NCBI GenBank assembly: GCA_902791035.1
Contig: CADAUA010000009.1
Location: 62,001 to 126,000 of the forward strand
From: an uncultured Coriobacteriaceae bacterium
GTDB lineage: Bacteria; Actinomycetota; Coriobacteriia; Coriobacteriales; Atopobiaceae
DNA: 64,000 bases
Reading direction: 5' to 3'
Shown here piece by piece: positions 17,291-24,978 of this stretch. The notes beneath the pieces were generated by a model, which made no database searches, was not told where the DNA came from, and saw only the letters and a list, made by a program, of their open reading frames with translations. Each line of letters opens with the position of its first letter. Within the stretch, counting starts at the first letter, position 1. A program made the position numbers and the translations under genes.

Positions 17291-18910
17291 CTAGCAACCC
17301 AGCATCTGGCGCGCATGGGCGAGCGAGGCCTCGCTCGTGTCGCCCGAGAGCATGCGGGCGACCTCGCGCACCCGCTCCTGGCCCGAGATCTCGCGGATGG
17401 TGGTCTCGGGCAGGTCGCCCGCGCTCTTCTGCACCAGATAATGGCGGTCCGCTCGGACGGCCACCTGGGCAAGGTGCGTGACGACGATCACCTGGTGGGT
17501 GCGGGCGAGCTGGGCCAGCACGTCTGCCAGGGCCACCGCCGTGGCCCCGCCCACGCCGGCGTCCACCTCGTCGAAGACCAACGTGTCGCACTGGTCGGAC
17601 TCGCCCAGGACCACCTTGCAGGCCAGCATCACGCGGCTGACCTCGCCACCGGAGGCGATCTTGCGGAGCGGCCGGGCGGCCAGGCCGGCCGCGGGGTGGT
17701 AGAGGAACTCGACGGCGCTGGGGCCCCTGCGGGTCCATTTGGAACGCGGCAGACGCTCCTGGCGGACCTCGATGGAGGCGGTGCCCATCTCGAGCTTGAC
17801 CATCTGCTGCCCCACCAGGCGACAGAGCTGCGGCGCCGCCTTGGCGCGCGCCGCATCCAGAGCATCGGCCCGCTTGGCAAGGAGCGCCTCGGCCTCCTCC
17901 AGCGCCCTCTTGGCCCTGCGTTCCCGCTCGCCGCCGTCGCTCGCGGCGGCCACCACCTCGGCGGCCTCCTCCCGGCGGCGAAGGACGTCCGCCATCCGGG
18001 GACCGAAGGAGCGGACGAGCCTCTGCAGCTGGGCCATGCGCGACTGCATCTGGGCCAGCTCCTGGGGATCGAAGTCCATGCTGTCCGCGTAGTCGCGCAG
18101 CTCGGCAGACACGTCCTCCACGTCGATGAGGGAGCTCTCCAGGCGGTCTGCCAGGGTACCGAGCGCCTGGTCGTAGGCACTGGCGCCGCGCAGCGCCTGC
18201 ACGGCACCGCTCATGGCGTCGCAGGCGCCATCGTCGCCCGTCAGCGCCTCGCGGGCGCCAGCGGCCGCGCTCATGAGGGCCTCGGCATGCTCGAAGCGCG
18301 GCAGCCTCTCCTCCAGCGCCTCGTACTCGCCCTCCTCGGGCTTGACCTCGTCTATGCGCCGCAAGGCGAACTGCGCGTCCTCGAGCTTCTCGCTCGAGGC
18401 ACGTGCGGCCTCGCGCACGCGCCCCAGCTCGTCGGCGGCCGCCTTGGCCGCCGCCAGCGCCTCGTCGTACGCCGCGAGCGCCGCAGCCACGTCCTCCCCA
18501 GCCCAGGCATCCAGCATGTCCACATGCGTGGCCACGGAGAGGAGCCGCTGATGCTCGTGCTGGCCGCAGAGGTCGATGCTGAAGCCCACGCCGGCCGCGA
18601 GCTCACGGACCGATGCCATGTGGCCGTCGACCTCCACGCGGCCCCGGCCGTCCGCCCCCACGCGACGACGCACCACGGTACCGTCCGGGTCGCCGTCCGC
18701 CAGGAAGAGCCGCGCCTCCACCAGGAGCGCGTCCGCCCCCTCGCGCACGGCACCCGCGTCCGCCCGCTCCCCCACCAGGAGCTTGATGGACGAGAGGAGC
18801 GCGGACTTGCCCGTGCCCGTCTCGCCGGTCAGCACCGTGAGGCCGGGGGCGGGGTCTATGGTGGCGTCGCGGATGAGGGCGACGTTGCGTACGTGCAGCT
18901 CGTCAAGCAT
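17291..18910 (-). CDS. recN: DNA repair protein RecN
   Basis: RecN is an SMC-like ATPase that acts early in double-strand-break repair. The Walker A motif TGETGTGKSALL lies near residue 30. Two long coiled-coil arms rich in Ala, Glu and Arg fill the middle, and the C-terminal half has the ABC signature region (KIASGGEVSRVMLACK) and Walker B (DTLVFDEVDAGVGG). I chose the ATG at 18910 (MLDELHV), which gives 539 residues and an 8-bp overlap with nadK; a start 21 bp upstream is possible. The nadK-recN pairing is common in Gram-positive bacteria. Confidence 0.95.
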   Translation of the reverse strand: MLDELHVRNVALIRDATIDPAPGLTVLTGETGTGKSALLSSIKLLVGERADAGAVREGADALLVEARLFLADGDPDGTVVRRRVGADGRGRVEVDGHMASVRELAAGVGFSIDLCGQHEHQRLLSVATHVDMLDAWAGEDVAAALAAYDEALAAAKAAADELGRVREAARASSEKLEDAQFALRRIDEVKPEEGEYEALEERLPRFEHAEALMSAAAGAREALTGDDGACDAMSGAVQALRGASAYDQALGTLADRLESSLIDVEDVSAELRDYADSMDFDPQELAQMQSRMAQLQRLVRSFGPRMADVLRRREEAAEVVAAASDGGERERRAKRALEEAEALLAKRADALDAARAKAAPQLCRLVGQQMVKLEMGTASIEVRQERLPRSKWTRRGPSAVEFLYHPAAGLAARPLRKIASGGEVSRVMLACKVVLGESDQCDTLVFDEVDAGVGGATAVALADVLAQLARTHQVIVVTHLAQVAVRADRHYLVQKSAGDLPETTIREISGQERVREVARMLSGDTSEASLAHARQMLGC

Positions 18911-19769
18911 CCCGGCGCGCCGCCTTCCCATAGAAGACGCGCGAGACGGAGTTGTAGAAGCTCCGGGCGCTGCGGTCGAGAAGGACTATGTCGCCGGGGC
19001 CCCTGCGCACGGTGGCCCTTATCCCCGTGCCCCGTCCCTCGCCCATGAGACTCTGGCCGTCCGCAAAGAAGTGCCTGCTCACGGGCCGCTCCGGGCTCAT
19101 GGCGATCTCCACCTCGTCGTCCGGGGAGGTGAGGAAGGCGCGCGCCATGATGGTGTGCGGCGCCACGGGCACGCAGACCATGCCCTTGAACTCCGGCGTC
19201 ACGATGGGGCCACCGGCGGCGAGCGCATAGCCGGTGGAGCCCGTGGCCGTGGAGACCACGAAGCCGTCGCCGCGGAGCCGGTCGATGTGGTTGCCCGACA
19301 CGGACACGTCGAACTCGATCATGTCGCCCGCTCCACCGCGGGAGACGGCCAGGTCGTTGAGGGCGAAGCTGTGCAGCGTGTAGGTGCCACCATCCTCGCG
19401 CGCGTAGACTGCCTCGATGTCGAGCGTGGCGCGATGCGACGTGTGGAGCCTCCCCGAGAGGGCCTCGTCAACGGTGCCCACCAGGTCCTCTGGCTCCGCC
19501 GTGGTGAGAAAGCCAAGGTGCCCATAGGAGATGCCCAGGATGGGGATGCCCTTGTATCCCACGATGCGCGCCGCGCGCAGGAGCGTCCCGTCACCGCCCA
19601 GGGAGACCACCAGGTCGCAGTCGGAGACGTCCTCCACATAGCCGGGATAGCGCTTCTTGTCGTGCGCCCAGCGCGACTCGACCCCCTGGCCGGAAAGCCA
19701 GTCCTCGAGGGTGCGCGCGCCTCCCACGGCCTCGGGACGCGAGTAGTTGGGGACTATGAAGACCTTCAT
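18903..19769 (-). CDS. nadK: NAD kinase
   Basis: NadK phosphorylates NAD to NADP. The ATG at 19769 (MKVFIVPNYSRPE) follows cggagggtgcc and gives 288 residues; the longer reading frame upstream lacks family similarity. The diagnostic GGDGT (VVSLGGDGTLLRAAR) lies near residue 70, the NE/D substrate segment is FALNDLAVSRG, and STATGSTGYALAAGGPI follows. It is separated from tlyA by 145 bp and overlaps recN by 8 bp. Confidence 0.95.
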   Translation of the reverse strand: MKVFIVPNYSRPEAVGGARTLEDWLSGQGVESRWAHDKKRYPGYVEDVSDCDLVVSLGGDGTLLRAARIVGYKGIPILGISYGHLGFLTTAEPEDLVGTVDEALSGRLHTSHRATLDIEAVYAREDGGTYTLHSFALNDLAVSRGGAGDMIEFDVSVSGNHIDRLRGDGFVVSTATGSTGYALAAGGPIVTPEFKGMVCVPVAPHTIMARAFLTSPDDEVEIAMSPERPVSRHFFADGQSLMGEGRGTGIRATVRRGPGDIVLLDRSARSFYNSVSRVFYGKAARRDA

Positions 19770-19883
19770 GGGCACCCTCCGACAGTCGACAGCGACCCAA
19801 TCGAGTTTATCACCCCAAGGCCGGGGCGCCCTCGCGGCACGCCACCCCGGCGCGACAAGGGCTCTCGCGTGACACAAGGTCAG

Positions 19884-19910
19884 ACCCCAAGGCAAGCCCC
19901 CAAGGCAAGC
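19884..19910. repeat. short tandem repeat (ccccaaggcaag, two units)
   Basis: Two adjacent copies of a 12-13 bp unit lie just downstream of the tlyA stop, in the gap before nadK. They are too short to call anything more. Confidence 0.55.
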
Positions 19911-19914
19911 GGGC

Positions 19915-20709
19915 TCAGGCCTCGACCGTCAGGTGGTCGCGCACGACTGCCTCGAGGGGCAGTACCGCATCCGGTGCGCCCCGCCTCCCCAGGAGGAGGT
20001 ACTCGACGTTGCCCTTGTGGCCCCGCACGGGGCTCTCGCAGGCAGCGACGGGGCCGAGCCCGGCGGCCCGGAAGCGCTCGGCCACGCCCCTGAGGGCCGC
20101 GAGCCGGACCTGAACGGAGGTGACGACGCCCCCCTCCCCCACGTCCTCGCGCACCGCCTCGAACTGGGGCTTGACGAGCGTGAGGAAGGCCCCAGCCGGG
20201 CCCAGGCACTCGAGGACCGCCGGCAGCACCGTGCCCACGCTCGTGAAGGAGACGTCGCAGACGGCGAGGTCGAAGGCACTGGCCCAACCCATGGCGGGGA
20301 GGTCCACCACGTTGGTGCGCTCCAGGAGCGTCACGCGGGAATCCTGCCGCAGCGCCCAGTCGAACTGCGCGTAGCCCACGTCCACCGAGGTCACATGGGT
20401 CGCCCCGTGGCGCAGCAGGCAGTCGGTGAAGCCACCCGTGGAGCACCCCACGTCGAGGCACGCGAGCCCCGTCGGGTCCACGCGGAAGGCCTCGAGGCCA
20501 CGTTCGAGCTTGAGGCCACCGCGGGACACATACGCGCCACGCCCACGCACGTGCAGGGGGATGCCGCGCACCACCTGCTCGCCCGCGGAGGTCAGGCGCC
20601 GGTCCGTCGTGGACACCTCGCCTGCCAGGACGGCCCTCAGGGCGTCGTCCCGCGTGGCAAAGAGGCCCTGGTCCACGAGCTCCTGGTCCAGGCGCTGGCG
20701 GCGCGGCAC
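19915..20709 (-). CDS. tlyA: TlyA-type rRNA (cytidine-2'-O)-methyltransferase
   Basis: TlyA methylates ribose in 16S and/or 23S rRNA and underlies capreomycin sensitivity in mycobacteria; the family is also labelled hemolysin A. The 264-residue protein has an N-terminal S4 RNA-binding domain (RRQRLDQELVDQGLF), then the FtsJ-type fold with SAM loop CLDVGCSTGGFTDCLL, a D in DLAVCDVSFTS, and the catalytic Lys in LVKPQFEA. It starts at a GTG that overlaps the xseB stop by one base (TAGTG). Confidence 0.93.
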   Translation of the reverse strand: MPRRQRLDQELVDQGLFATRDDALRAVLAGEVSTTDRRLTSAGEQVVRGIPLHVRGRGAYVSRGGLKLERGLEAFRVDPTGLACLDVGCSTGGFTDCLLRHGATHVTSVDVGYAQFDWALRQDSRVTLLERTNVVDLPAMGWASAFDLAVCDVSFTSVGTVLPAVLECLGPAGAFLTLVKPQFEAVREDVGEGGVVTSVQVRLAALRGVAERFRAAGLGPVAACESPVRGHKGNVEYLLLGRRGAPDAVLPLEAVVRDHLTVEA

Positions 20710-21017
20710 TAGTCGTTCCCCGCGTCAGCGTCGGATGCAGGCCCTTCTTCGCCCGCGGCCTCGGAGACGGGCACCTCCGCCGTAGCGGCCTCGGCGTCCC
20801 TCTCGGCGCGCTCTGCCATCTGGGCCTCCTCCTCGGGCGAGAAGTCCGTGGCGTCCACGAGCTCGACCGCCTTGGACCCAAGGGCGATCGCCTCGTCGAA
20901 GAGGTCGAGCGAGCGCTCGAGCGAGACGTCCTTGTCGCGCACCTGGTCCACGATGGAGTCCAGGCGGCCGGTTATCTGCTCGAAGGTCTGGTACTTGGAC
21001 ACGTCGGGGCGGGCCAT
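20709..21017 (-). CDS. xseB: exodeoxyribonuclease VII small subunit
   Basis: XseB is the helical small subunit that binds several copies to XseA to form the single-strand nuclease ExoVII. The start at the ATG at 21017 (MARPDVSKYQTFEQ) gives 102 residues. The family core is residues 9-60 (ITGRLDSIVDQVRDKDVSLERS...LFDEAIAL with residues omitted). The remaining 40 residues are an acidic Ala/Glu-rich extension that most XseB proteins lack. It begins one base after nusB. The large subunit gene xseA, its normal neighbour, is not in the window. Confidence 0.88.
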   Translation of the reverse strand: MARPDVSKYQTFEQITGRLDSIVDQVRDKDVSLERSLDLFDEAIALGSKAVELVDATDFSPEEEAQMAERAERDAEAATAEVPVSEAAGEEGPASDADAGND

Positions 21018-21018
21018 G

Positions 21019-21594
21019 CTAGTCCTCGTACCCCTCGTCCGCGGCTTCGTCCGCCGGCACCTCGGGATCGAGGTCAGGATCCTCCTTGGCCAGCTCGGGC
21101 GAGCCCTCCTCTGCGGGAGCCTCAACGCCCTTGCCGTAGGCCGCCTCGCGCGCGAGCTGGACCACGTCGAGGCCCTCCTGCATGTCGTCGGCCACGCGGC
21201 CGAGAAGGCCGTTCACGAAGCGCGGGGAGTCGTCGGTGCCGAAGGCCTTGGCCAGCTCCACGGACTCGTCGATGGTCACGGCCACGTCTACCTCGGGGTT
21301 CTCCAGCATCTCGTAGAGCGCGACCCTGAGGAGGTTGCGGTCCACCGCCGGCATGTGGCTGATGGCCCAGGTACGGGACCTCTGGCGGATGATGAGGTCC
21401 AGGTCGTGACGCATGGCGTCAGCCCCCAGGGCCAGCTCGCGGCCATAGTCCTCCAGCTCCTCGTCGTCGGCGAGGACGTAGGCGTCGTCCAACACCTCCT
21501 CCACCGTACGGCCATTTGCCTCTGCCTGGAAGAGGAGCTCCATCGCCTGGCTGCGCGCCAGCGTGCGGGGCCCGAATTGGCTGTGCCTGCTCAA
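21019..21594 (-). CDS. nusB: transcription antitermination factor NusB
   Basis: NusB binds boxA RNA with NusE (S10) and supports rRNA antitermination. I chose the TTG at 21594 because aaggag lies 5 nt before it and the next gene ends immediately upstream; the protein then has 191 residues. The family motifs are RSQAMELLFQAE at the N-terminus, NLLRVALYEML, and VTIDESVELAKAFGTDDSPRFVNGLL with residues split across the helices. The C-terminal 35 residues are an acidic extension, like that of the neighbouring xseB product. Confidence 0.93.
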   Translation of the reverse strand: MSRHSQFGPRTLARSQAMELLFQAEANGRTVEEVLDDAYVLADDEELEDYGRELALGADAMRHDLDLIIRQRSRTWAISHMPAVDRNLLRVALYEMLENPEVDVAVTIDESVELAKAFGTDDSPRFVNGLLGRVADDMQEGLDVVQLAREAAYGKGVEAPAEEGSPELAKEDPDLDPEVPADEAADEGYED

Positions 21595-21595
21595 G

Positions 21596-21958
21596 TTACT
21601 CCTTGGGGAAAACGAGGCTGTCGATGCAGACGTCAACCGCGGAGACCTCCACGCCGATCTGCTCGGCAACGGTCTCGGCCACGGAGTCACGGACGTCGGC
21701 GGCGAGCTTGGTGAACGGATAGCCGTAGAAGACGGCCAGGTGGATGGTGAGGTGGAGCTTGTCGTCCTCCACGTAGGACTCGACGGCCTTGTCGGGCGCC
21801 ACGGGGTGGCTGGTGAAGATGCTGATGAGGCTGGAGGCGATCTCGTTGCCACCCACCGCGGCGACGCCCGCGACCTTCTTGGCTGCCTCGGAGACGATGG
21901 TGGAAACGACGCCCTTGGAAATGCCTATGCCGGCGACGTGGAGCTCGCTCTCGGCCAT
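21596..21958 (-). CDS. Asp23/Gls24 family envelope stress protein
   Basis: A 120-residue member of the Asp23/Gls24 (DUF322) family, alkaline-shock proteins that lie under the membrane in Gram-positive bacteria. The N-terminal GIGISKGVVSTIVSEAAKKV and the alternating hydrophobic YVEDDKLHLTIHLAVFYG fit the fold. The ATG at 21958 follows aggaggtccc. It stands between efp and nusB, the usual context of this paralogue, and is the first gene of a run through nusB, xseB and tlyA. Confidence 0.9.
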   Translation of the reverse strand: MAESELHVAGIGISKGVVSTIVSEAAKKVAGVAAVGGNEIASSLISIFTSHPVAPDKAVESYVEDDKLHLTIHLAVFYGYPFTKLAADVRDSVAETVAEQIGVEVSAVDVCIDSLVFPKE

Positions 21959-22010
21959 GTGGGACCTCCTGACGTAGGCGGGTCGTGCCCGCGGGACGCT
22001 GACAGTGCCA

Positions 22011-22016
22011 AGTATA
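22011..22016 (-). promoter_or_regulatory. candidate -10 box for the asp23-nusB-xseB-tlyA run
   Basis: The minus strand has TATACT 53 bp before the Asp23-family ATG and just past the efp terminator. No good -35 hexamer is visible at the expected distance. Confidence 0.4.
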
Positions 22017-22047
22017 GACGTTGCCGGACGGACGCACCCGTCTGAGA

Positions 22048-22083
22048 GGGGCCCGTCGGCGCCTGTGGCGTCTGACGGGCCCC
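22048..22083 (-). terminator. efp terminator hairpin
   Basis: A 10-bp perfect GC stem (ggggcccgtc/gacgggcccc) with a partly paired interior loop lies 36 bp after the efp stop. The U-tract is weak. Confidence 0.65.
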
Positions 22084-22118
22084 GTTGGTGCAATCATGCG
22101 GCAGCGCCGCAGCAGGTG

Positions 22119-22682
22119 CTAGACGCGGCTCACGAACTTGCCGTCGCGGGTGTCGACCTTGATGCGCTCGCCCTCGTTGAGGTACATGGGCACCTGGATG
22201 GTAGCGCCAGTCTCGATGGTGGCAGGCTTGGTGCCGCCCTGGACGGTATCGCCCTTGAAGCCCGGGTCGGTCTTGGTGATCTCGACCTCGATGAAGATCG
22301 GGGGATCGACCTCGTAGAGCACGTCGTTGGCGTACTGGAGCAGGCAGACGTCGTTCTCCTTGAGGAACTTCTCGTTGTCGCCGATGAGGGACTCCTCCAC
22401 AGGGATCTGCTCGTAGGTCTCGTTGTCCATGAACCAGTAGGAGGAGCCGTCGTTGTAGAGGTACTGCATCTCGCGGGTGCGCATGTTGACGCTCTCGAAG
22501 TGGGCGGACTGCTGGAAGTTCTCCTCGTTCACGCGCCCGGTGCGGATGTCGCGATACTTGGTGCGCACGTAGGTGTTGCCCTTGCCCGGCTTGACGTGCT
22601 GAGCCTCGAGGATGATGCAGTCCTTGCCGTTGATGTTGACGCCAAGGCCCTTCTTGAGGTCGGTGATGCCCAGAGTTGCCAC
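22119..22682 (-). CDS. efp: elongation factor P
   Basis: EF-P relieves ribosome stalling at polyproline stretches. The protein has 187 residues with all three OB-like domains: KOW-like N-domain (ITDLKKGLGVNINGK, then the loop VKPGKGNTYVRTKYRD that carries the residue entering the peptidyl-transferase centre), middle domain (NDVLYEVDPPIFIEVEI) and C-domain (KPATIETGATIQVP). The start is GTG at 22682 after gaaggag. Genes for the known EpmA/B or YmfI-type modifications are not in the window. Confidence 0.97.
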   Translation of the reverse strand: MATLGITDLKKGLGVNINGKDCIILEAQHVKPGKGNTYVRTKYRDIRTGRVNEENFQQSAHFESVNMRTREMQYLYNDGSSYWFMDNETYEQIPVEESLIGDNEKFLKENDVCLLQYANDVLYEVDPPIFIEVEITKTDPGFKGDTVQGGTKPATIETGATIQVPMYLNEGERIKVDTRDGKFVSRV

Positions 22683-22722
22683 GTATGTCTCCTTCGCTTG
22701 CGCCCGCCAAGAGGCAGGCGGA

Positions 22723-22768
22723 AATCACATGCTATGTGATTGTACCGCACGGCAGGCCGAGGCGGCAA
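22723..22768 (-). promoter_or_regulatory. efp promoter with overlapping palindrome
   Basis: On the minus strand TTGCCG (22768-22763) and TACAAT (22744-22739) stand 18 bp apart, a plausible housekeeping promoter. Directly downstream, over the expected start site, lies the palindrome AATCACA-N5-TGTGATT (22723-22741), a possible operator. Confidence 0.55.
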
Positions 22769-22876
22769 AGCTGCAGCTCTTCTCCATGCCATGCACCGAT
22801 GGTTGGGGACGGACGCCCGACGCGTGGCCCTGTGCGACGGATCTTGGCGGATAATGGCGGCGACATGGGCAGCAGC

Positions 22877-22906
22877 GGGCAGAGAGGGGGTACCCCCTCT
22901 CTGCCC
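22877..22906. repeat. 30-bp perfect palindrome centred on ggtacc
   Basis: The arm gggcagagagggggt is followed directly by its exact reverse complement with no loop. It lies 80 bp before the next gene. A related imperfect gggg-tact-cccc unit lies at about 22931-22945. In the 303-bp gap from 22683 to 22985 there is nothing else beyond the efp promoter. Confidence 0.75.
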
Positions 22907-22985
22907 ACGAGCTGAGGTGGGCACAAAGGAGTACTCCCCTGGTGCCCACCGCTGGTGCCCCAAGCAGCCATCCGGGAGGTGGACC

Positions 22986-24362
22986 ATGCCCCAGCCACAG
23001 AGGTTCTGCAAGAGGTGCGGGAGCCAGCTGCCCCTGGGCGCCGACCGCTGCCCCAGCTGTGGGGAGCCTGTCCGGCCAGCCGGCGCAGTTGCCCCCAAGC
23101 CGATAAGGACTGGCATTGCCGATCCTGGCGAGCACAAGGCAAGCGTGTGGGCGGTGGGCGCCGTCTGCGCGGTGGTGCTTGCCATCGTGGGACTTGGCAC
23201 CCACCTGCTGCTTGGCACCGGGGTCGACGTGCCGTCCTCCCCAGAGCCCGCGGTCGTCACGCTGCAGGTCACGGCCACCTATGACGGCGACTGGTCAGGC
23301 CGGTCCTTCTCGTTCGCCCTCGAGGGCGAGGGGGACTCCCCCATGCCCGATGCGGGCAGCTCCACGGCCACGGCCTCGCTCGCCAGCCGGACGGCCGCCT
23401 TTGGCCCGATCAGCTACACGAAAGCTGGAACGTACACCTATACGATTCGCGAGGATCTGCCGGATGGAGTTGGCGAGGACTCCCCCTCCGCGGACGAGAT
23501 AGCCTACGAGACGGCAGGGCACAGGGCGACCGTGACCGTGACACAGGAAGGCGGGAAGCTTGTTGCCAACGTGACCTACGATGATGGGGCCGAGGAGCTC
23601 GTGGTCGGCCATCGCGCCTCCACCGACGTCTCCGTGACCTTGGTGTGGGACGACTCCGACGACGAGGACGGCCTTCGCCCGGACTCCGTGGAGGTCCAGC
23701 TCTATGCAAATGGCGCACCCGTGGGAGACCCCGTGCCTCTTGGGGCGGACAGTGGCTGGGCCTTCGCCTGGAGCGCCCTCGACCGCTACGCGGACGGCAC
23801 GGCACTTGTCTACACCGTGGAGGAGCCCGCGGTACCCAACGGCTACACCTTGGCGAGCGGCGGCTCCGCCGTGACGGGCTACATTCTCACGAACACCCAC
23901 CAGACCGAGCGCGAGAGGCTCCGGGCCACCCAGGAAGGCCAGTTCCACGAAGCCCTCATGGCATACTACGAGGCGCTGCCGGGCTACTCGCAGCGCATAG
24001 CCGAGCAGGCGGCGTGCTTCAACGCCGACTACGCCAGCCAGGACCTGGCGCTTCGCCAGTCCCACCATGCAGACTCCAGCGTTCTCATGAAGGAGCTAAG
24101 CGACGGGCGCGCGTCTCTCGCAGCCTTGGGCAAGCCCGCGGATACCGAGTGGGGTACCCAATACGACCAGGTCCTCCAGTGCTACGACTACAACATCACC
24201 CGGCTGCAGTGCATCGTTGACGCTTGGGCCGTGAGCATCTCGTACCAGGATCCCAAGGCGCACCAAGAAGAGATACTGGCACCCATCGTAGCCGCATCAG
24301 ACGGCAGTGGCAACGTGGCCAAGGCAAACTACGATGCCCTCTACCCCCAGATAGCCCTCTAG
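22986..24362 (+). CDS. zinc-ribbon membrane protein with pilin-like and Cna-B-like domains
   Basis: A 458-residue protein starting at an ATG with gggaggt upstream. Residues 8-26 form a zinc ribbon (CKRCGSQLPLGADRCPSCG). One membrane helix lies at about 52-74 (AVGAVCAVVLAIVGLG). Outside follow a domain like the Spy0128/FctA pilin repeat (about 85-210, with TYTYTIREDLP) and a Cna B-type domain (about 218-315, with VTLVWDDSDDEDGLRP and YTVEEPAVPNGYT). A helical C-terminal region of about 140 residues has no match I recognise. There is no LPXTG sorting signal, so the anchor is the N-terminal helix. Related domains carry isopeptide bonds in pili; whether this one does is not known. Confidence 0.75.
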   Translation: MPQPQRFCKRCGSQLPLGADRCPSCGEPVRPAGAVAPKPIRTGIADPGEHKASVWAVGAVCAVVLAIVGLGTHLLLGTGVDVPSSPEPAVVTLQVTATYDGDWSGRSFSFALEGEGDSPMPDAGSSTATASLASRTAAFGPISYTKAGTYTYTIREDLPDGVGEDSPSADEIAYETAGHRATVTVTQEGGKLVANVTYDDGAEELVVGHRASTDVSVTLVWDDSDDEDGLRPDSVEVQLYANGAPVGDPVPLGADSGWAFAWSALDRYADGTALVYTVEEPAVPNGYTLASGGSAVTGYILTNTHQTERERLRATQEGQFHEALMAYYEALPGYSQRIAEQAACFNADYASQDLALRQSHHADSSVLMKELSDGRASLAALGKPADTEWGTQYDQVLQCYDYNITRLQCIVDAWAVSISYQDPKAHQEEILAPIVAASDGSGNVAKANYDALYPQIAL

Positions 24363-24366
24363 GCAA

Positions 24367-24405
24367 ACGGGCACTAGGGGGTACTCCCCTAGCGCCCGGT
24401 GCCCC
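24367..24405. repeat. imperfect palindrome, gggg-tact-cccc family
   Basis: The arms gggcactaggggg and ctcccctagcgccc form a near-palindrome between the convergent stops of the zinc-ribbon gene and the DUF956 gene. It could terminate both. It resembles the units at 22931 and 42933. Confidence 0.5.
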
Positions 24406-24819
24406 CTAGCGCCCACCCTCCTCGCCGCTCTTGCCCCCGAAGGCACCGGCGATTGAACGGCCCAGGCTCTTGACGCCACGACCCGTGATCTCGAAGAAGT
24501 TGGGCGACCTCAGCAGACGGTCCGCCGGTACGTACTCGCGCACGGCGCGCAGGGTCTTTATGTTGTCGCGCGTGGAGAAGGTGAAGTGGCCGTCGTGCTT
24601 GGTAAAGATCGCGAAGCGAGTTATGTGCTTCTTGCCCACCACTTCCGCGCTCACGTAGTCGAACTCCTCCCAGGGAATCTGGATGAAGTCATCGGCCTTG
24701 CGTTCGTTGTAGTACTCGAACGCCCTGTCGCCCACCAGGACCTTGCCATTGGTTGTGAGGCCCATGAGACAGCTCGCCGGTATCTCGAGGTCTATCTTTC
24801 CGTTGAGCGACTCCACCAT
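24406..24819 (-). CDS. DUF956 family protein (ManO-like)
   Basis: A 137-residue soluble protein of the DUF956 family, whose genes travel with mannose-class PTS operons and are called manO in lactic acid bacteria. The core reads VESLNGKIDLEIPASCLMG, then DFIQIPWEEFDYVSAEVVGK, and KHITRFAIFTKHDG. The ATG at 24819 follows ggaaggatgggg. It is the last of the PTS-linked genes but is separated from the IID gene by 159 bp holding a strong terminator, so its expression may depend on read-through or on its own promoter. Its biochemical role is unknown. Confidence 0.85.
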   Translation of the reverse strand: MVESLNGKIDLEIPASCLMGLTTNGKVLVGDRAFEYYNERKADDFIQIPWEEFDYVSAEVVGKKHITRFAIFTKHDGHFTFSTRDNIKTLRAVREYVPADRLLRSPNFFEITGRGVKSLGRSIAGAFGGKSGEEGGR

Positions 24820-24894
24820 GTGGTCCCCATCCTTCCAGAGAGAACGCCGATCCATGTGACGGCTGCATGGGCGCCGACGAGGGCCCATCACCAC

Positions 24895-24949
24895 AAAAAG
24901 GCCGCGCCCCGATAGGAAAGCGTAGCGCATTCCTTGCCGGGACGCGGCC
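24895..24949 (-). terminator. terminator of the mannose PTS operon
   Basis: On the minus strand a long stem (ggccgcgtcccg pairing with cggggcgcggcc) encloses a 26-nt partly paired loop and is followed by TTTTT. It lies 29 bp after the IID stop. Confidence 0.85.
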
Positions 24950-24978
24950 AGAGCGGCTCTATCGAGCCAAGACTGCCT

